Below are positions 24,704-34,810 of a stretch of DNA of 38,202 bases, piece after piece; the first letter of the stretch is position 1; each line of letters begins with the position of its first letter. The notes under the pieces are model-generated. The model did no database searches. It had not been told where the DNA came from and was given only the letters and a program-made list of their open reading frames with translations. The stretch comes from Pseudomonadota bacterium (GTDB lineage: Bacteria > Pseudomonadota > Gammaproteobacteria > JAKAQQ01). The stretch is taken from NCBI GenBank assembly GCA_021798115.1, contig JAJZYM010000017.1:1-38202 (forward strand), read 5' to 3'. The position numbers were made by a program, and so were the translations under genes.

Positions 24704-25515
24704 GCCGCCCCGGTCTCGCCCAGGGCAAGAAGGCCCTGATTGCCGGAGTCGCGAGCGAGCGCTCGCTCGCCTGGGCCATCGCCCAAGCCCTCGCCCGCGA
24801 GGGGGCGGAGCTCGCCTTCTCGTATCAGGGAGAGCGTCTTGGGGAGCGCGTCCGTGCCCTCGCGTCCGAAACCGGCTCGACGATCGTCGAAGCCTGCGAC
24901 GTCGGCCGCGACGAGGACATCGAGAACCTGAGGCAGGCGGTCACCCGCCGCTGGGACCGGCTCGACATTCTTGTGCACGCGCTGGCGTTCGCGCCACGCG
25001 AGGCCCTCACCGAAGGGTTTACGGACAACACCGACCGTGAGGCTTTCCGCGTCGCGCACGACGTCAGCGCCTACAGTCTCATCGGCCTCGTTCGGGCGTT
25101 TCGCCCGCTGCTGGCGAAGGCCCGGGGCTCGGTCGTCACCCTGAGCTATCTCGGCGCCGAGCGGGCGCTGCCCAACTACAACGTCATGGGTCCCGCCAAG
25201 GCCAGCCTCGAGGCTTCGGTGCGCTTTCTCGCCTTCGATCTCGGGCCGGAAGGCATCCGTGTCAACGCGGTTTCGGCCGGACCGGTCAAGACTCTCGCGG
25301 CGGCCGGCATCCCCGGATTCCGCCGCATGCTCGACCACGTCCAGCGCACAGCCCCCCTCCGCCGGAGTATCACGGCCGAAGAGGTGGCAAACACGGCCCT
25401 TTTCCTCCTGACGGACCTCTCCTCCGGTGTCACCGGCGAAACTCTCTACGTCGACGCCGGCTACCACATCGTGGGGATGTCCTTTGAAGACGATCCCCCC
25501 GGCGGGGGAGGCTGA
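24700..25515 (+). CDS. fabI: Enoyl-[acyl-carrier-protein] reductase, FabI type
   Basis: The protein has 271 residues and catalyses the last reduction of fatty-acid elongation, with NADH or NADPH. Diagnostic features are GVASERSLAWAIAQAL (the FabI cofactor loop), Tyr150 in LSYLGAERALPNY, Tyr160 and Lys167 in NYNVMGPAKASLE (Y-x6-K). The C-terminal GETLYVDAGYHIVGM is also typical. Its ATG overlaps the mltD stop by four bases (ATGA), an unusual coupling of membrane lipid and cell-wall enzymes. The tail beyond GM is short and ends Gly-rich. Confidence 0.95.
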   Translation: MSRPGLAQGKKALIAGVASERSLAWAIAQALAREGAELAFSYQGERLGERVRALASETGSTIVEACDVGRDEDIENLRQAVTRRWDRLDILVHALAFAPREALTEGFTDNTDREAFRVAHDVSAYSLIGLVRAFRPLLAKARGSVVTLSYLGAERALPNYNVMGPAKASLEASVRFLAFDLGPEGIRVNAVSAGPVKTLAAAGIPGFRRMLDHVQRTAPLRRSITAEEVANTALFLLTDLSSGVTGETLYVDAGYHIVGMSFEDDPPGGGG

Positions 25516-25766
25516 GCCCCCGGGATCCTGGGGAGGGTCCGACTGACGGTGTGTGACGCCGCGGCATGCGGCCCTTCGGAGCTGGCCGGTTCCATGCCGC
25601 CGCGGCGTTGGTGATTCGATCGCCGCTCCCTTCGTTGTACGAACTGCGCGCGCCAACGCGTGCGGTGAACGTGCGGTCTACGCCCGGCACGGCAGACGGG
25701 TGCGGGTCGGCGGCGTCAAGCCGTAACCTGGGAGGGTGTCTCCCAGAGTCTGCGGCCCGGGAGCCC
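25516..25766. other. Convergent intergenic region between fabI and ppiD, with hairpins
   Basis: Tail-to-tail space of 251 bases. A strong inverted repeat (25556-25568 with 25593-25608, with a 3-base bulge) and a smaller one across the ppiD stop (25755-25762 with 25773-25780) may act as terminators from both sides. No T-runs follow, so the assignment is tentative. No gene is supported. Confidence 0.45.
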
Positions 25767-27686
25767 TCAGGGTCCCGGGCTTCCAGACCGAAGAAGGGCG
25801 TTGTTGACGCGGACGTGTGCGCGGGCGCGAAGCTCGTCGACCAGGAGCGAAAGCTCGAGCGCCTGTTGACGTTGGAGGACCGAGGCCACGTAGGCCTTCT
25901 GTCGGTCCGGCGAGAGCTTCCGGAAGTGAGGAAGGCGGCGGGCGAGCACCTGGAGAACGGCCGCCCCTTCACCCGGGATCGGGACGAGCTCAACCGCCGG
26001 CTTGTGCGGCCGGCTGAGCGGATCACGAAAGGCGGCAGCCAGAAGAGACGGAGCCAACCCCGCCGGAGGCTTGCGTTCGCTCACGAACGTCGTGGTCGTC
26101 CATCGCCACGGAGGAGGAAGAGGATGGCCCGCACGGGCCGCAGTGGCCAAGGCCTTCGCCCGGGCGAGCACACGCGCCCGCACCTCGCGGGCGCGGAGCA
26201 GCGCGACGATGCGCGTGCGGACGGCCGCAAGAGGAAGCTCGTGCCGCGGCACCCGAGCCACCACACGGAGAACCACGACCGCGTGCTTGCCGACACGCAC
26301 GGGCGCGGAATCGAATCCTTGGTCGAGCACGGACGGCGAAAAGGCCGTGGCGCGAACGGCGGGCGATGCGGCGATGCCCGTCCCCGCGCTTCGGCTCACC
26401 CCGCTCACACGGTGAATCTTGAGACCCAGGCTTTTCGCCACCGGTTCGAGATGGTGCGGGTGCTCGAAGGCGAGATTGGCCATGCGTTCTTCGAGCCGAC
26501 GAAACAGGCGCACCTCGGCACGCCGGAGGTAGAGCGCCTTGAGGGAGGCGCGCACCGAAGAAAACGGTTTGAGACGGCCGGGAACGACGGCGTTGACGCG
26601 AATGAGCGCCCAGCCGAACGGGGTCGAGAGCACCCGGGTGAGGCCGCCTTTGGGGAGTCCGGCGAGCGCGCGCACCGTCGCGTGCGGCAGTTCCTTCGGG
26701 CCCACCCATCCGAGCTCCCCGCCGTGCGTGGCCGTCGCCCGGTCGGTCGAATCCCGGCGGGCGAGAGCGGCGAAGCTCGCCCCCGCCGCGACCTTCACCC
26801 GCACGGCCTCGAGACGCTTGCGCGCGGCGGCGAGCGCGGCGGGCGTCTGGACTTTGGGATTGATCAGAATCTCGGAAAGATTCCAGCGCGGCGGGGTCGT
26901 GTAGCGCTTCTCGTGCTCGGCGTAGAGAACGAGGAGTTGCTTGCGCGTCGGGGACACCCGGGAACCGAGCGACCGTGCGGCAAGCCGCACGTACGCCAGG
27001 CTCAGGGTTTCGGGAGTCTGGAAGAGCGCGGGGTGGAGATTGTATTCGCGCAGCACCGCTTTTTCCGAAGGACGGACACGCGCGAGAGCCCGTGCGTTCG
27101 GGACGATCACATAACGGAAACGGCGCTCCTCGCGGAGGAGTCGGTAGCGCCAGGCCGCAAGACCCGGCGCAAGCACGGCGCCCGCCTCCAGCCCGTTGCG
27201 CAGGGCCTCGAGACGCAGGCCGTGGCGAACCGCGGCTTCGAACGTGGTGGGGCTGATCCCGTGCTGGGCCAGAACCGCCGTGTAGGCCTTGATCGAGAAA
27301 TGCCCGCCGTCGCGGAAGGCCGGAACCTTGCGGATGGCGGCGGCCACCTCCGCACGCGGGACGGCGATCCCGGCGTGACGGGACGTGATCTCGAGGAGCT
27401 TGCGTTCGATGAGGCTTTCGAGAATTTCACGCCGCAGCGCGGCCAGCTCGGCCGCGCTCGGGGTGAAGGCGGATCCGAATTCCTGGCTGAGCTGCGCGTA
27501 ACGCGTGTCGAAAGCGTGCTCGAGCGTCGAGGGACGTATCGCGTGGCCGTCGACGACCGCCACGTCGTTCTGCCCGGTCAGGGAGGGGTAATCCTGCACC
27601 CCCCAGAAGACAAAGGGCACGATGAGGATGGCGATGACCCCCCAAAGGATCCACTTGGCGTTGCGTTCACGGATCCAGCCGAGCAT
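25767..27686 (-). CDS. ppiD: Peptidyl-prolyl isomerase D, periplasmic folding chaperone
   Basis: The protein has 639 residues. A short cytosolic start (MLGWIRERNAKW) and one membrane helix (about 12-32) anchor it to the inner membrane, facing the periplasm. A SurA-like N-terminal chaperone region follows (ESLIERKLLEITSRHAGIAV, GHFSIKAYTAVLAQHGISPT). A parvulin-type domain lies at about 262-352 (WNLSEILI, GGELGWVGPKELPHATVRAL, TPFGWALIRV). A second, degenerate helical region ends the protein. It follows hupB and two tRNAs on the same strand, as in E. coli and Pseudomonas apart from the tRNAs. It assists outer-membrane proteins leaving the Sec channel. Confidence 0.92.
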   Translation of the reverse strand: MLGWIRERNAKWILWGVIAILIVPFVFWGVQDYPSLTGQNDVAVVDGHAIRPSTLEHAFDTRYAQLSQEFGSAFTPSAAELAALRREILESLIERKLLEITSRHAGIAVPRAEVAAAIRKVPAFRDGGHFSIKAYTAVLAQHGISPTTFEAAVRHGLRLEALRNGLEAGAVLAPGLAAWRYRLLREERRFRYVIVPNARALARVRPSEKAVLREYNLHPALFQTPETLSLAYVRLAARSLGSRVSPTRKQLLVLYAEHEKRYTTPPRWNLSEILINPKVQTPAALAAARKRLEAVRVKVAAGASFAALARRDSTDRATATHGGELGWVGPKELPHATVRALAGLPKGGLTRVLSTPFGWALIRVNAVVPGRLKPFSSVRASLKALYLRRAEVRLFRRLEERMANLAFEHPHHLEPVAKSLGLKIHRVSGVSRSAGTGIAASPAVRATAFSPSVLDQGFDSAPVRVGKHAVVVLRVVARVPRHELPLAAVRTRIVALLRAREVRARVLARAKALATAARAGHPLPPPWRWTTTTFVSERKPPAGLAPSLLAAAFRDPLSRPHKPAVELVPIPGEGAAVLQVLARRLPHFRKLSPDRQKAYVASVLQRQQALELSLLVDELRARAHVRVNNALLRSGSPGP

Positions 27687-27763
27687 GACGGTGACTCGCG
27701 ATGGGGTCCCTGGACGGCGTCCTCCACGTTCGGAAGACGTCCCCCGGACCCGGAGGAACGTAA

Positions 27764-27840
27764 TGGCGGAGTGGACGGGACTCGAACCCGCGACCCCCGG
27801 CGTGACAGGCCGGTATTCTAACCAGCTGAACTACCACTCC
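27764..27840 (-). tRNA. tRNA-Asp (GTC)
   Basis: 77 bases with encoded CCA. The acceptor stem GGAGTGG/CCACTCC has discriminator G. The anticodon loop CTGTCAC gives GTC, and the T arm GCGGGTTCGAGTCCCGT is intact. The D arm TTCAGCTGGTTAGAA is normal. Confidence 0.97.
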
Positions 27841-27848
27841 GCCGCGCT

Positions 27849-27924
27849 TGGTGGGTGCTGAGGGAGTCGAACCCCCGACTTTCGCCGTGTAAAGGCGACG
27901 CTCTGCCAACTGAGCTAAGCACCC
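27849..27924 (-). tRNA. tRNA-Val (TAC)
   Basis: 76 bases with encoded CCA. The acceptor GGGTGCT/AGCACCC has discriminator A. Anticodon stem TCGCC/GGCGA encloses TTTACAC, giving TAC. The T arm GGGGGTTCGACTCCCTC is intact. It lies 10 bases after the hupB stop and 8 bases before tRNA-Asp, so it is probably processed from the hupB transcript. Confidence 0.97.
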
Positions 27925-27934
27925 CGAAGGGCGT

Positions 27935-28207
27935 TCAGTTTAAAGCATCCTTGAGCGATTTGCCCACCTTGAACCCGGGGCTGCGGCTCGCCTGGATCGC
28001 GACGCTCTCGCCCGTGCGCGGGTTGCGTCCCATGCGTGCCGCCCGCTGTTTGACGTGGAAGGTCCCAAAGCCGGTCAAGGTGACGTCCTCCCCCTGACGG
28101 AGCGACTCGGTGATCGTCTCGAGGAGTCCGTCAAGGGCTTTCGAGGCATCGTTGCGGCTCAGGCCGCAGCGGGCCGCCAGGCGTTCGACGAGTTCGGTTT
28201 TGTTCAT
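27935..28207 (-). CDS. hupB: DNA-binding protein HU-beta
   Basis: The protein has 90 residues, exactly the HU size, and bends and compacts DNA as a dimer in the nucleoid. Typical features are MNKTELVERLAARCGLSRND, then ALDGLLETI. The DNA-contacting arm GFGTFHVKQRAARMGRNPRTGE has the Pro at its tip, and GFKVGKSLKDALN closes the protein. The ATG at 28207 fits the universal HU start; longer frames have none. It lies downstream of lon with its own promoter at 28330-28359. Two tRNAs follow on the same strand. Confidence 0.97.
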   Translation of the reverse strand: MNKTELVERLAARCGLSRNDASKALDGLLETITESLRQGEDVTLTGFGTFHVKQRAARMGRNPRTGESVAIQASRSPGFKVGKSLKDALN

Positions 28208-28329
28208 ACGAATGGCACTCCGGTCTGTGGTGGGGAGAGAAACAGGGCCACGGGGCAACCACTGTGAGGTCCACAACCCCACCCCCCCTTGCGGTCCCCG
28301 CCCCGGCGGGCCACGCCCACCGGCGGCCC

Positions 28330-28359
28330 TTTATAGCAACGGGAAGCAACCTCTGTCAA
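28330..28359 (-). promoter_or_regulatory. Sigma70 promoter of hupB
   Basis: On the minus strand TTGACA (28354-28359, perfect) is separated by 18 bases from TATAAA (28330-28335, five of six). It lies between the lon stop and hupB, giving a leader of about 115 bases. HU can therefore be made independently of heat-shock control of lon. Confidence 0.8.
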
Positions 28360-28374
28360 ATCCCCCCCTCGGCC

Positions 28375-30816
<2,442 letters not shown>

Positions 30817-30864
30817 GCGTTCCTCGGTGCGGGAGGGTCGATGCGCCCGTCCCTGTCTCGATTC

Positions 30865-30893
30865 TAAATGGGGGCGGGGGGCGCGATCTCAAG
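30865..30893 (-). promoter_or_regulatory. Sigma32 (RpoH) heat-shock promoter of lon
   Basis: On the minus strand CTTGAGA (30887-30893) is followed by 13 bases and CCCCATTTA (30865-30873). The sigma32 consensus is CTTGAAA-N13 to 14-CCCCATNT. The site lies 49 bases upstream of the lon ATG. E. coli lon is a known RpoH target, so heat-shock control is likely conserved. Confidence 0.75.
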
Positions 30894-30912
30894 GCGCCCG
30901 GAGCGGGCGCGG

Positions 30913-30930
30913 GCGCCCCGGGCGGGGCGC
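30913..30930 (-). terminator. Hairpin at the clpX stop, possible weak terminator
   Basis: GCGCCCC (30913-30919) pairs exactly with 30924-30930 across a 4-base loop, directly at the clpX stop codon. No T-run follows, so it may stabilise the clpPX mRNA end or attenuate rather than terminate. Confidence 0.35.
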
Positions 30931-32216
30931 TAGTCCTCGTGCGGACCGGAAATGGCCCGGGGCTCCTGACCGTAGACCACGTAGGGGTGCGTCTGTCCGC
31001 GCACCACCGCTTCGTCGACGATGACACGTTGCGCACCGGTGAGCGAGGGCAATTCGTACATCACGTCCAAAAGGGCATGCTCGACGATCGTCCGCAGGCC
31101 ACGCGCCCCGGTGCGCCGCTCGACGGCGAGCCGGGCCACGGCTTGCAGGGCGTCGGGACGGAACTCGAGTTCGACCCCTTCCATGGCGAAGAGGCTCTGG
31201 TACTGCTTGACGAGCGCGTGTTTGGGCTCGGTCAGGATGCGGACGAAGGCGGAGGCGTCAAGCTCCTCAAGGGTCGCCACGATCGGCAAGCGCCCGACGA
31301 ACTCCGGGATGAGACCATAACGGATGAGGTCCTCGGGTTCGACTTCGCGGAGCGTGCGCCCGATGGGCACGGACTGCGTGTCGGCGAGCGGCGCGGTGAA
31401 CCCGATGCCCCCCTGCCGGATACGGCGGGCGACGATTTTCTCGAGTCCGTCAAAAGCCCCACCGCAGATGAACAGGATGTTCCGTGTGTCGACCTGGAGG
31501 AACTCCTGCTGCGGATGCTTGCGCCCCCCCTGCGGCGGGACCGAGGCGATCGTGCCCTCGATGAGCTTGAGCAGACCCTGCTGCACCCCCTCCCCCGAGA
31601 CGTCGCGGGTGATCGAGGGGTTCTCGGATTTGCGCGAGATCTTGTCGATTTCGTCGATGTAGACAATCCCGGTCTGCGCCCGCTCGATATCGTAGTCGCA
31701 GCGCTGCAGAAGCTTCTGGATGATGTTCTCGACATCCTCGCCCACGTAGCCGGCCTCGGTGAGGGTGGTCGCGTCGGCAATGGCGAAGGGGACGTTGAGC
31801 AAACGCGCCAAGGTCTCGGCGAGATGCGTTTTGCCCGAACCCGTGGGGCCGAGAAGAAGAACGTTGCTCTTGGCGATCTCGACATCGCTCTTGCGTTGCC
31901 CGTGCTCGAGCCGCCGGTAGTGGTTATAGACGGCGACCGAGAGAACCTTCTTCGCATGCTCCTGCCCGATGACGTGCTGGTCGAGATAATCCTTGATCTC
32001 CTGGGGCTTGAGGAGATGGCTCTCGCCCGCCTCGCCCCCGCCGTCGGTCTCCTCGCGGATGATGTCGTTGCAAAGATCGACGCACTCGTCGCAGATGTAG
32101 ACCGAAGGGCCGGCGATGAGCTTGCGGACCTCGCTCTGGCTCTTGCCGCAGAAGGAACAGAAGAGGGGACGCCCCCCTTCTCCACCGCCGCGGCGCGTGC
32201 GTGTCTCGTTGCTCAT
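30930..32216 (-). CDS. clpX: ATP-dependent unfoldase ClpX
   Basis: The protein has 428 residues, the usual size. The N-terminal zinc-binding domain has Cys20, Cys23, Cys42 and Cys45 ([19 protein letters not shown]). The AAA+ module shows Walker [16 protein letters not shown], Walker [21 protein letters not shown], and [15 protein letters not shown]. ClpX recognises tagged substrates, unfolds them and feeds them to ClpP. The ATG at 32216 is the natural family start and lies 10 bases past the clpP stop, so tig, clpP and clpX form one operon. The C-terminal end [10 protein letters not shown] is short and acidic. Confidence 0.97.
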   Translation of the reverse strand: MSNETRTRRGGGEGGRPLFCSFCGKSQSEVRKLIAGPSVYICDECVDLCNDIIREETDGGGEAGESHLLKPQEIKDYLDQHVIGQEHAKKVLSVAVYNHYRRLEHGQRKSDVEIAKSNVLLLGPTGSGKTHLAETLARLLNVPFAIADATTLTEAGYVGEDVENIIQKLLQRCDYDIERAQTGIVYIDEIDKISRKSENPSITRDVSGEGVQQGLLKLIEGTIASVPPQGGRKHPQQEFLQVDTRNILFICGGAFDGLEKIVARRIRQGGIGFTAPLADTQSVPIGRTLREVEPEDLIRYGLIPEFVGRLPIVATLEELDASAFVRILTEPKHALVKQYQSLFAMEGVELEFRPDALQAVARLAVERRTGARGLRTIVEHALLDVMYELPSLTGAQRVIVDEAVVRGQTHPYVVYGQEPRAISGPHED

Positions 32217-32226
32217 GGCGTCGTCC

Positions 32227-32880
32227 TCACGAGGGCTCCGCCTCCGGGGAGGGCGGCGCACGGCGCTGGAGCGCCGCGTCCACGATCCCGTAGGCGATCG
32301 CTTCTTCAGTCCCCATGAAATTATCACGTTCCGTGTCCCGGGCGATCTCGTCGATCGGGCGACCGGTGTGGCGTGACAGAATGGCGTTGAGCTGGTCACG
32401 GAGAAGCTTCATTTCACGGGCGTGGATGTCGATGTCCGTCACCTGCCCCTGAAACCCGCCCCAGGGCTGGTGGATCATCACCCGGGAGTGCGGCAGGATG
32501 TAGCGCTTGCCCTTCTCGCCGCCGGCCAGAAGGAGCGCCCCCATACTGGCCGCCTGGCCGACACAGATCGTGCTCACCGGTGCACGAACGAACTGCATCG
32601 TGTCGTAGATCGCCAACCCCGAGGTCACCGCACCGCCGGGCGAGTTGATGTAGATCGAAATATCCTTCTCCGGGTTCTCGGACTCGAGGAAGAGAAGCTG
32701 GGCGACGACGACGTTGGCCACGTGATCGTCGATCGCGCCCACGATGAAGACGATCCGTTCCTTGAGGAGACGCGAGTAGATGTCGTAGGCCCGCTCGCCG
32801 CGGGCGGTCTGCTCGACGACCATGGGGACGAGATCCAGCCCGTGGGCCGGAACGGACGGGGAAGAAGTCAGCGTGGTCAC
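32227..32880 (-). CDS. clpP: ATP-dependent Clp protease proteolytic subunit
   Basis: The protein has 217 residues and forms the double-heptamer proteolytic chamber. The catalytic triad is complete: Ser112 in [11 protein letters not shown], His137 in [10 protein letters not shown] and Asp186 in ERDNFMG. A short N-terminal stretch (before [20 protein letters not shown]) is probably the processed propeptide. The start is GTG at 32880, overlapping the tig stop by four bases (GTGA). Translation of clpP should therefore depend on tig. clpX follows at once. Confidence 0.97.
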   Translation of the reverse strand: MTTLTSSPSVPAHGLDLVPMVVEQTARGERAYDIYSRLLKERIVFIVGAIDDHVANVVVAQLLFLESENPEKDISIYINSPGGAVTSGLAIYDTMQFVRAPVSTICVGQAASMGALLLAGGEKGKRYILPHSRVMIHQPWGGFQGQVTDIDIHAREMKLLRDQLNAILSRHTGRPIDEIARDTERDNFMGTEEAIAYGIVDAALQRRAPPSPEAEPS

Positions 32881-34205
32881 GGCGCGGCGGCCTCGGGAGC
32901 AGGGGAAGGAGACACAAGATCCAGGAAGCGACGGAAGGAAACCTCTTCCTCGGTGAGGACGGCGTGTTCGATGATCCAGTCGAGGAGCTGCTCCTCGAGG
33001 GCCACTTCCTCGAAGCGGCGGACGAGCGTCTCATTCTCGTGAACACGGCGGGCGGCCGCGTCAACGTCGTCCGCGTCCTGGACGGCGGCGCGGATGGCCC
33101 GCTCGACACGCAGGGGATCGGGCACGAGGGACAGGCGCTCGAACAGCGCCGTGTAGATCAGCGAGAGCGCCAACCCACGGCGCACCGCCGGGGTCTCGCT
33201 TTCGCGGAACGCTTCACCCATGGGCGTCTCCTCCTGCATTCCGAGGGCGTGGAGACGCTCGTGGTAGCGGCGCCCGAGCTCCTGCTCGACGAGAACCTCG
33301 GGCACCGGGACCGGATTGTGTTCGAGAAGCGTCTCGTCGACCTGGGTGCGGAGACGGCGGCGGACCTCGGCCTCGGCTTCCCGTTCCATGCTCGCCCGGA
33401 CCTCGGCGTACCAGGCGGAAACGTCGTCGACACCGAAACGGGCGACAAACGCTTCGTCGATCTCCGGAAGGCGGCGGACGGCCACCTCCTTGACGGCCAC
33501 GTGGCAGGAGACGGAGCCACCGGCAAGCTTCTTGTCGAAATGTTCCTCGGGAATCCGGACCGGAACATCGGCCTCCTCGCCCGCGCGCATGCCGACGAGC
33601 GCCTCCTCGACCTCGGGCAGGAGAGCCCCCGAGCCAACCTCGAGCGCGTGCCCGCGGCGTTCCCCTCCCGGGAGGACATGCCCCTCCGTGTCGGTCACAC
33701 GGAAATCGAGGACGATGCGATCCCCCTTTTCCGCCGCGCGGTCGACCGTCTCCCAGCCCGCGTTCTGCACGCGCAGGCGTTCGACGACGCGAGAGATGTC
33801 TTCCTCGTCGATCGTGACCCGCGGGCGGGTGAGGGCCATCCCTTCGTAGTTGAGGACGGTGACCTCGGGGTAAATCTCGAAGGTGGCGCTCAGGCAGACC
33901 ACCGAGGCGTCGCCCGCCGCTTCCTCACGGAACATCGGCCGTCCCGCCGGAACGAGCCGATGCTGCTGGAGCCCCTCCCGATAACCCTCGTCGAGGAGGT
34001 CCTCGAGGACTTCTTCCCTGGCGCGGGCACCATAACGCTGGGCCACGAGCGCCACGGGCGCCTTGCCCGCACGGAAGCCGTTGAAGCGGGCGGTTTTCCC
34101 GATCTCGCTCAGCCGTTCCCGCACGCGCGTCTCGACTTCCTCGCGGGGGACGACGAGACGGAGACGCCGGGCGAGGCCCTCCAGGGGTTCCATTTCTATC
34201 TGCAT
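32877..34205 (-). CDS. tig: Trigger factor, ribosome-associated chaperone and prolyl isomerase
   Basis: The protein has 442 residues, the standard length. The N-terminal ribosome-binding domain has the signature [10 protein letters not shown] (the GFR-x-GK loop that docks at the tunnel exit). A central FKBP-type domain ([40 protein letters not shown]) and a long helical C-terminal chaperone domain (about 250-432) follow. It is the first gene of tig-clpP-clpX. The ATG at 34205 is preceded by GGTGAG. tRNA-Leu lies 157 bases upstream on the same strand, and no separate strong promoter was found, so read-through from the tRNA is possible. Confidence 0.97.
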   Translation of the reverse strand: MQIEMEPLEGLARRLRLVVPREEVETRVRERLSEIGKTARFNGFRAGKAPVALVAQRYGARAREEVLEDLLDEGYREGLQQHRLVPAGRPMFREEAAGDASVVCLSATFEIYPEVTVLNYEGMALTRPRVTIDEEDISRVVERLRVQNAGWETVDRAAEKGDRIVLDFRVTDTEGHVLPGGERRGHALEVGSGALLPEVEEALVGMRAGEEADVPVRIPEEHFDKKLAGGSVSCHVAVKEVAVRRLPEIDEAFVARFGVDDVSAWYAEVRASMEREAEAEVRRRLRTQVDETLLEHNPVPVPEVLVEQELGRRYHERLHALGMQEETPMGEAFRESETPAVRRGLALSLIYTALFERLSLVPDPLRVERAIRAAVQDADDVDAAARRVHENETLVRRFEEVALEEQLLDWIIEHAVLTEEEVSFRRFLDLVSPSPAPEAAAP

Positions 34206-34232
34206 GGTCTCACCGTGATCCCGATCCCGAAT

Positions 34233-34257
34233 GAAAACGAGGCGCCGAAGAAGGCGC
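34233..34257 (-). terminator. Possible terminator or attenuator between tRNA-Leu and tig
   Basis: On the minus strand GCGCC pairs with GGCGC across TTCTTC and is followed within a few bases by CGTTTTC. The stem has only 5 bp and the T-run is short. It could partly end the tRNA-Leu transcript before tig. Confidence 0.35.
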
Positions 34258-34362
34258 GAACCGGCCCGCCCGGATCTCTGGGGCCCGCCGCGGAGGGATC
34301 TCGAACCGCGCGGACCGCCGACGCTTCACGCCCCACAGGGGACCGATACGCGCCCACGTTCG

Positions 34363-34449
34363 TGGTGCGAAAGGAGAGACTCGAACTCTCATGGGGTCAC
34401 CCCCACTGGTACCTAAAACCAGCGCGTCTACCGGTTCCGCCACTTTCGC
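34363..34449 (-). tRNA. tRNA-Leu (TAG)
   Basis: 87 bases including encoded CCA, with a long variable arm (TGGGGGTGACCCCA) typical of leucine tRNAs. The acceptor is GCGAAAG/CTTTCGC. Anticodon stem CTGGT/ACCAG encloses TTTAGGT, giving TAG. The T arm AGAGTTCGAGTCTCT is intact. Confidence 0.97.
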
Positions 34450-34499
34450 ACGAGTGACCGGCCGTATCCGGCGACCCACCGACACAAAATGATTGCGCT

Positions 34500-34505
34500 A
34501 TTGTA
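34500..34505 (-). promoter_or_regulatory. Possible -10 element of tRNA-Leu
   Basis: TACAAT on the minus strand lies about 50 bases before the tRNA and is followed by a GC-rich start region (AGCGC) as in stable-RNA promoters. No good -35 element was found. Confidence 0.35.
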
Positions 34506-34586
34506 GCAAAGCGGGCGGTGGCGCCCCCCGAAACGGGGGGCGGCCAGCACCGCGGCCCACCCCCCCCACCGCCTTCGTCTGTCGTC

Positions 34587-34745
34587 ATGAAACTCCTCAT
34601 GTTCCTCCTCGCGACGATCCTCGGGACGCTGGGCTGGTACGCGGGCGAGGACCTCGGAGGGATCGGGGCCGCCCTCGTCCTCTCGGCACTCGGCTCGATC
34701 CTCGGCGTGTATCTCGCTTGGCGCCTCGAACAGCACTTCGACTGA
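34587..34745 (+). CDS. Small two-helix membrane protein, function unknown
   Basis: This 52-residue protein consists of a hydrophobic N-terminal segment (MKLLMFLLATILGTLGWYAG), a short acidic Gly turn (EDLGGIG), a second hydrophobic segment (LVLSALGSILGVYLAW) and a polar end. Similar tiny proteins are common in proteobacteria without a known job. The ATG at 34587 is chosen because it starts directly with the hydrophobic segment; the upstream in-frame extension is a Gly/Pro-rich artefact of GC-rich DNA. It is oriented opposite to its neighbours, between tRNA-Leu and the convergent GH27 gene. Confidence 0.6.
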   Translation: MKLLMFLLATILGTLGWYAGEDLGGIGAALVLSALGSILGVYLAWRLEQHFD

Positions 34746-34810
34746 GCGACCCGGAAGCGGGCCATCGGTCGCAGGCATTCCTAAGCCGACCCGGGCGCGC
34801 GCACTTCGGG

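Noticed and set aside
25566-27821. Long plus-strand open frame opposite ppiD
   Set aside because: Antisense to ppiD and runs into tRNA-Asp; composition is not protein-like.
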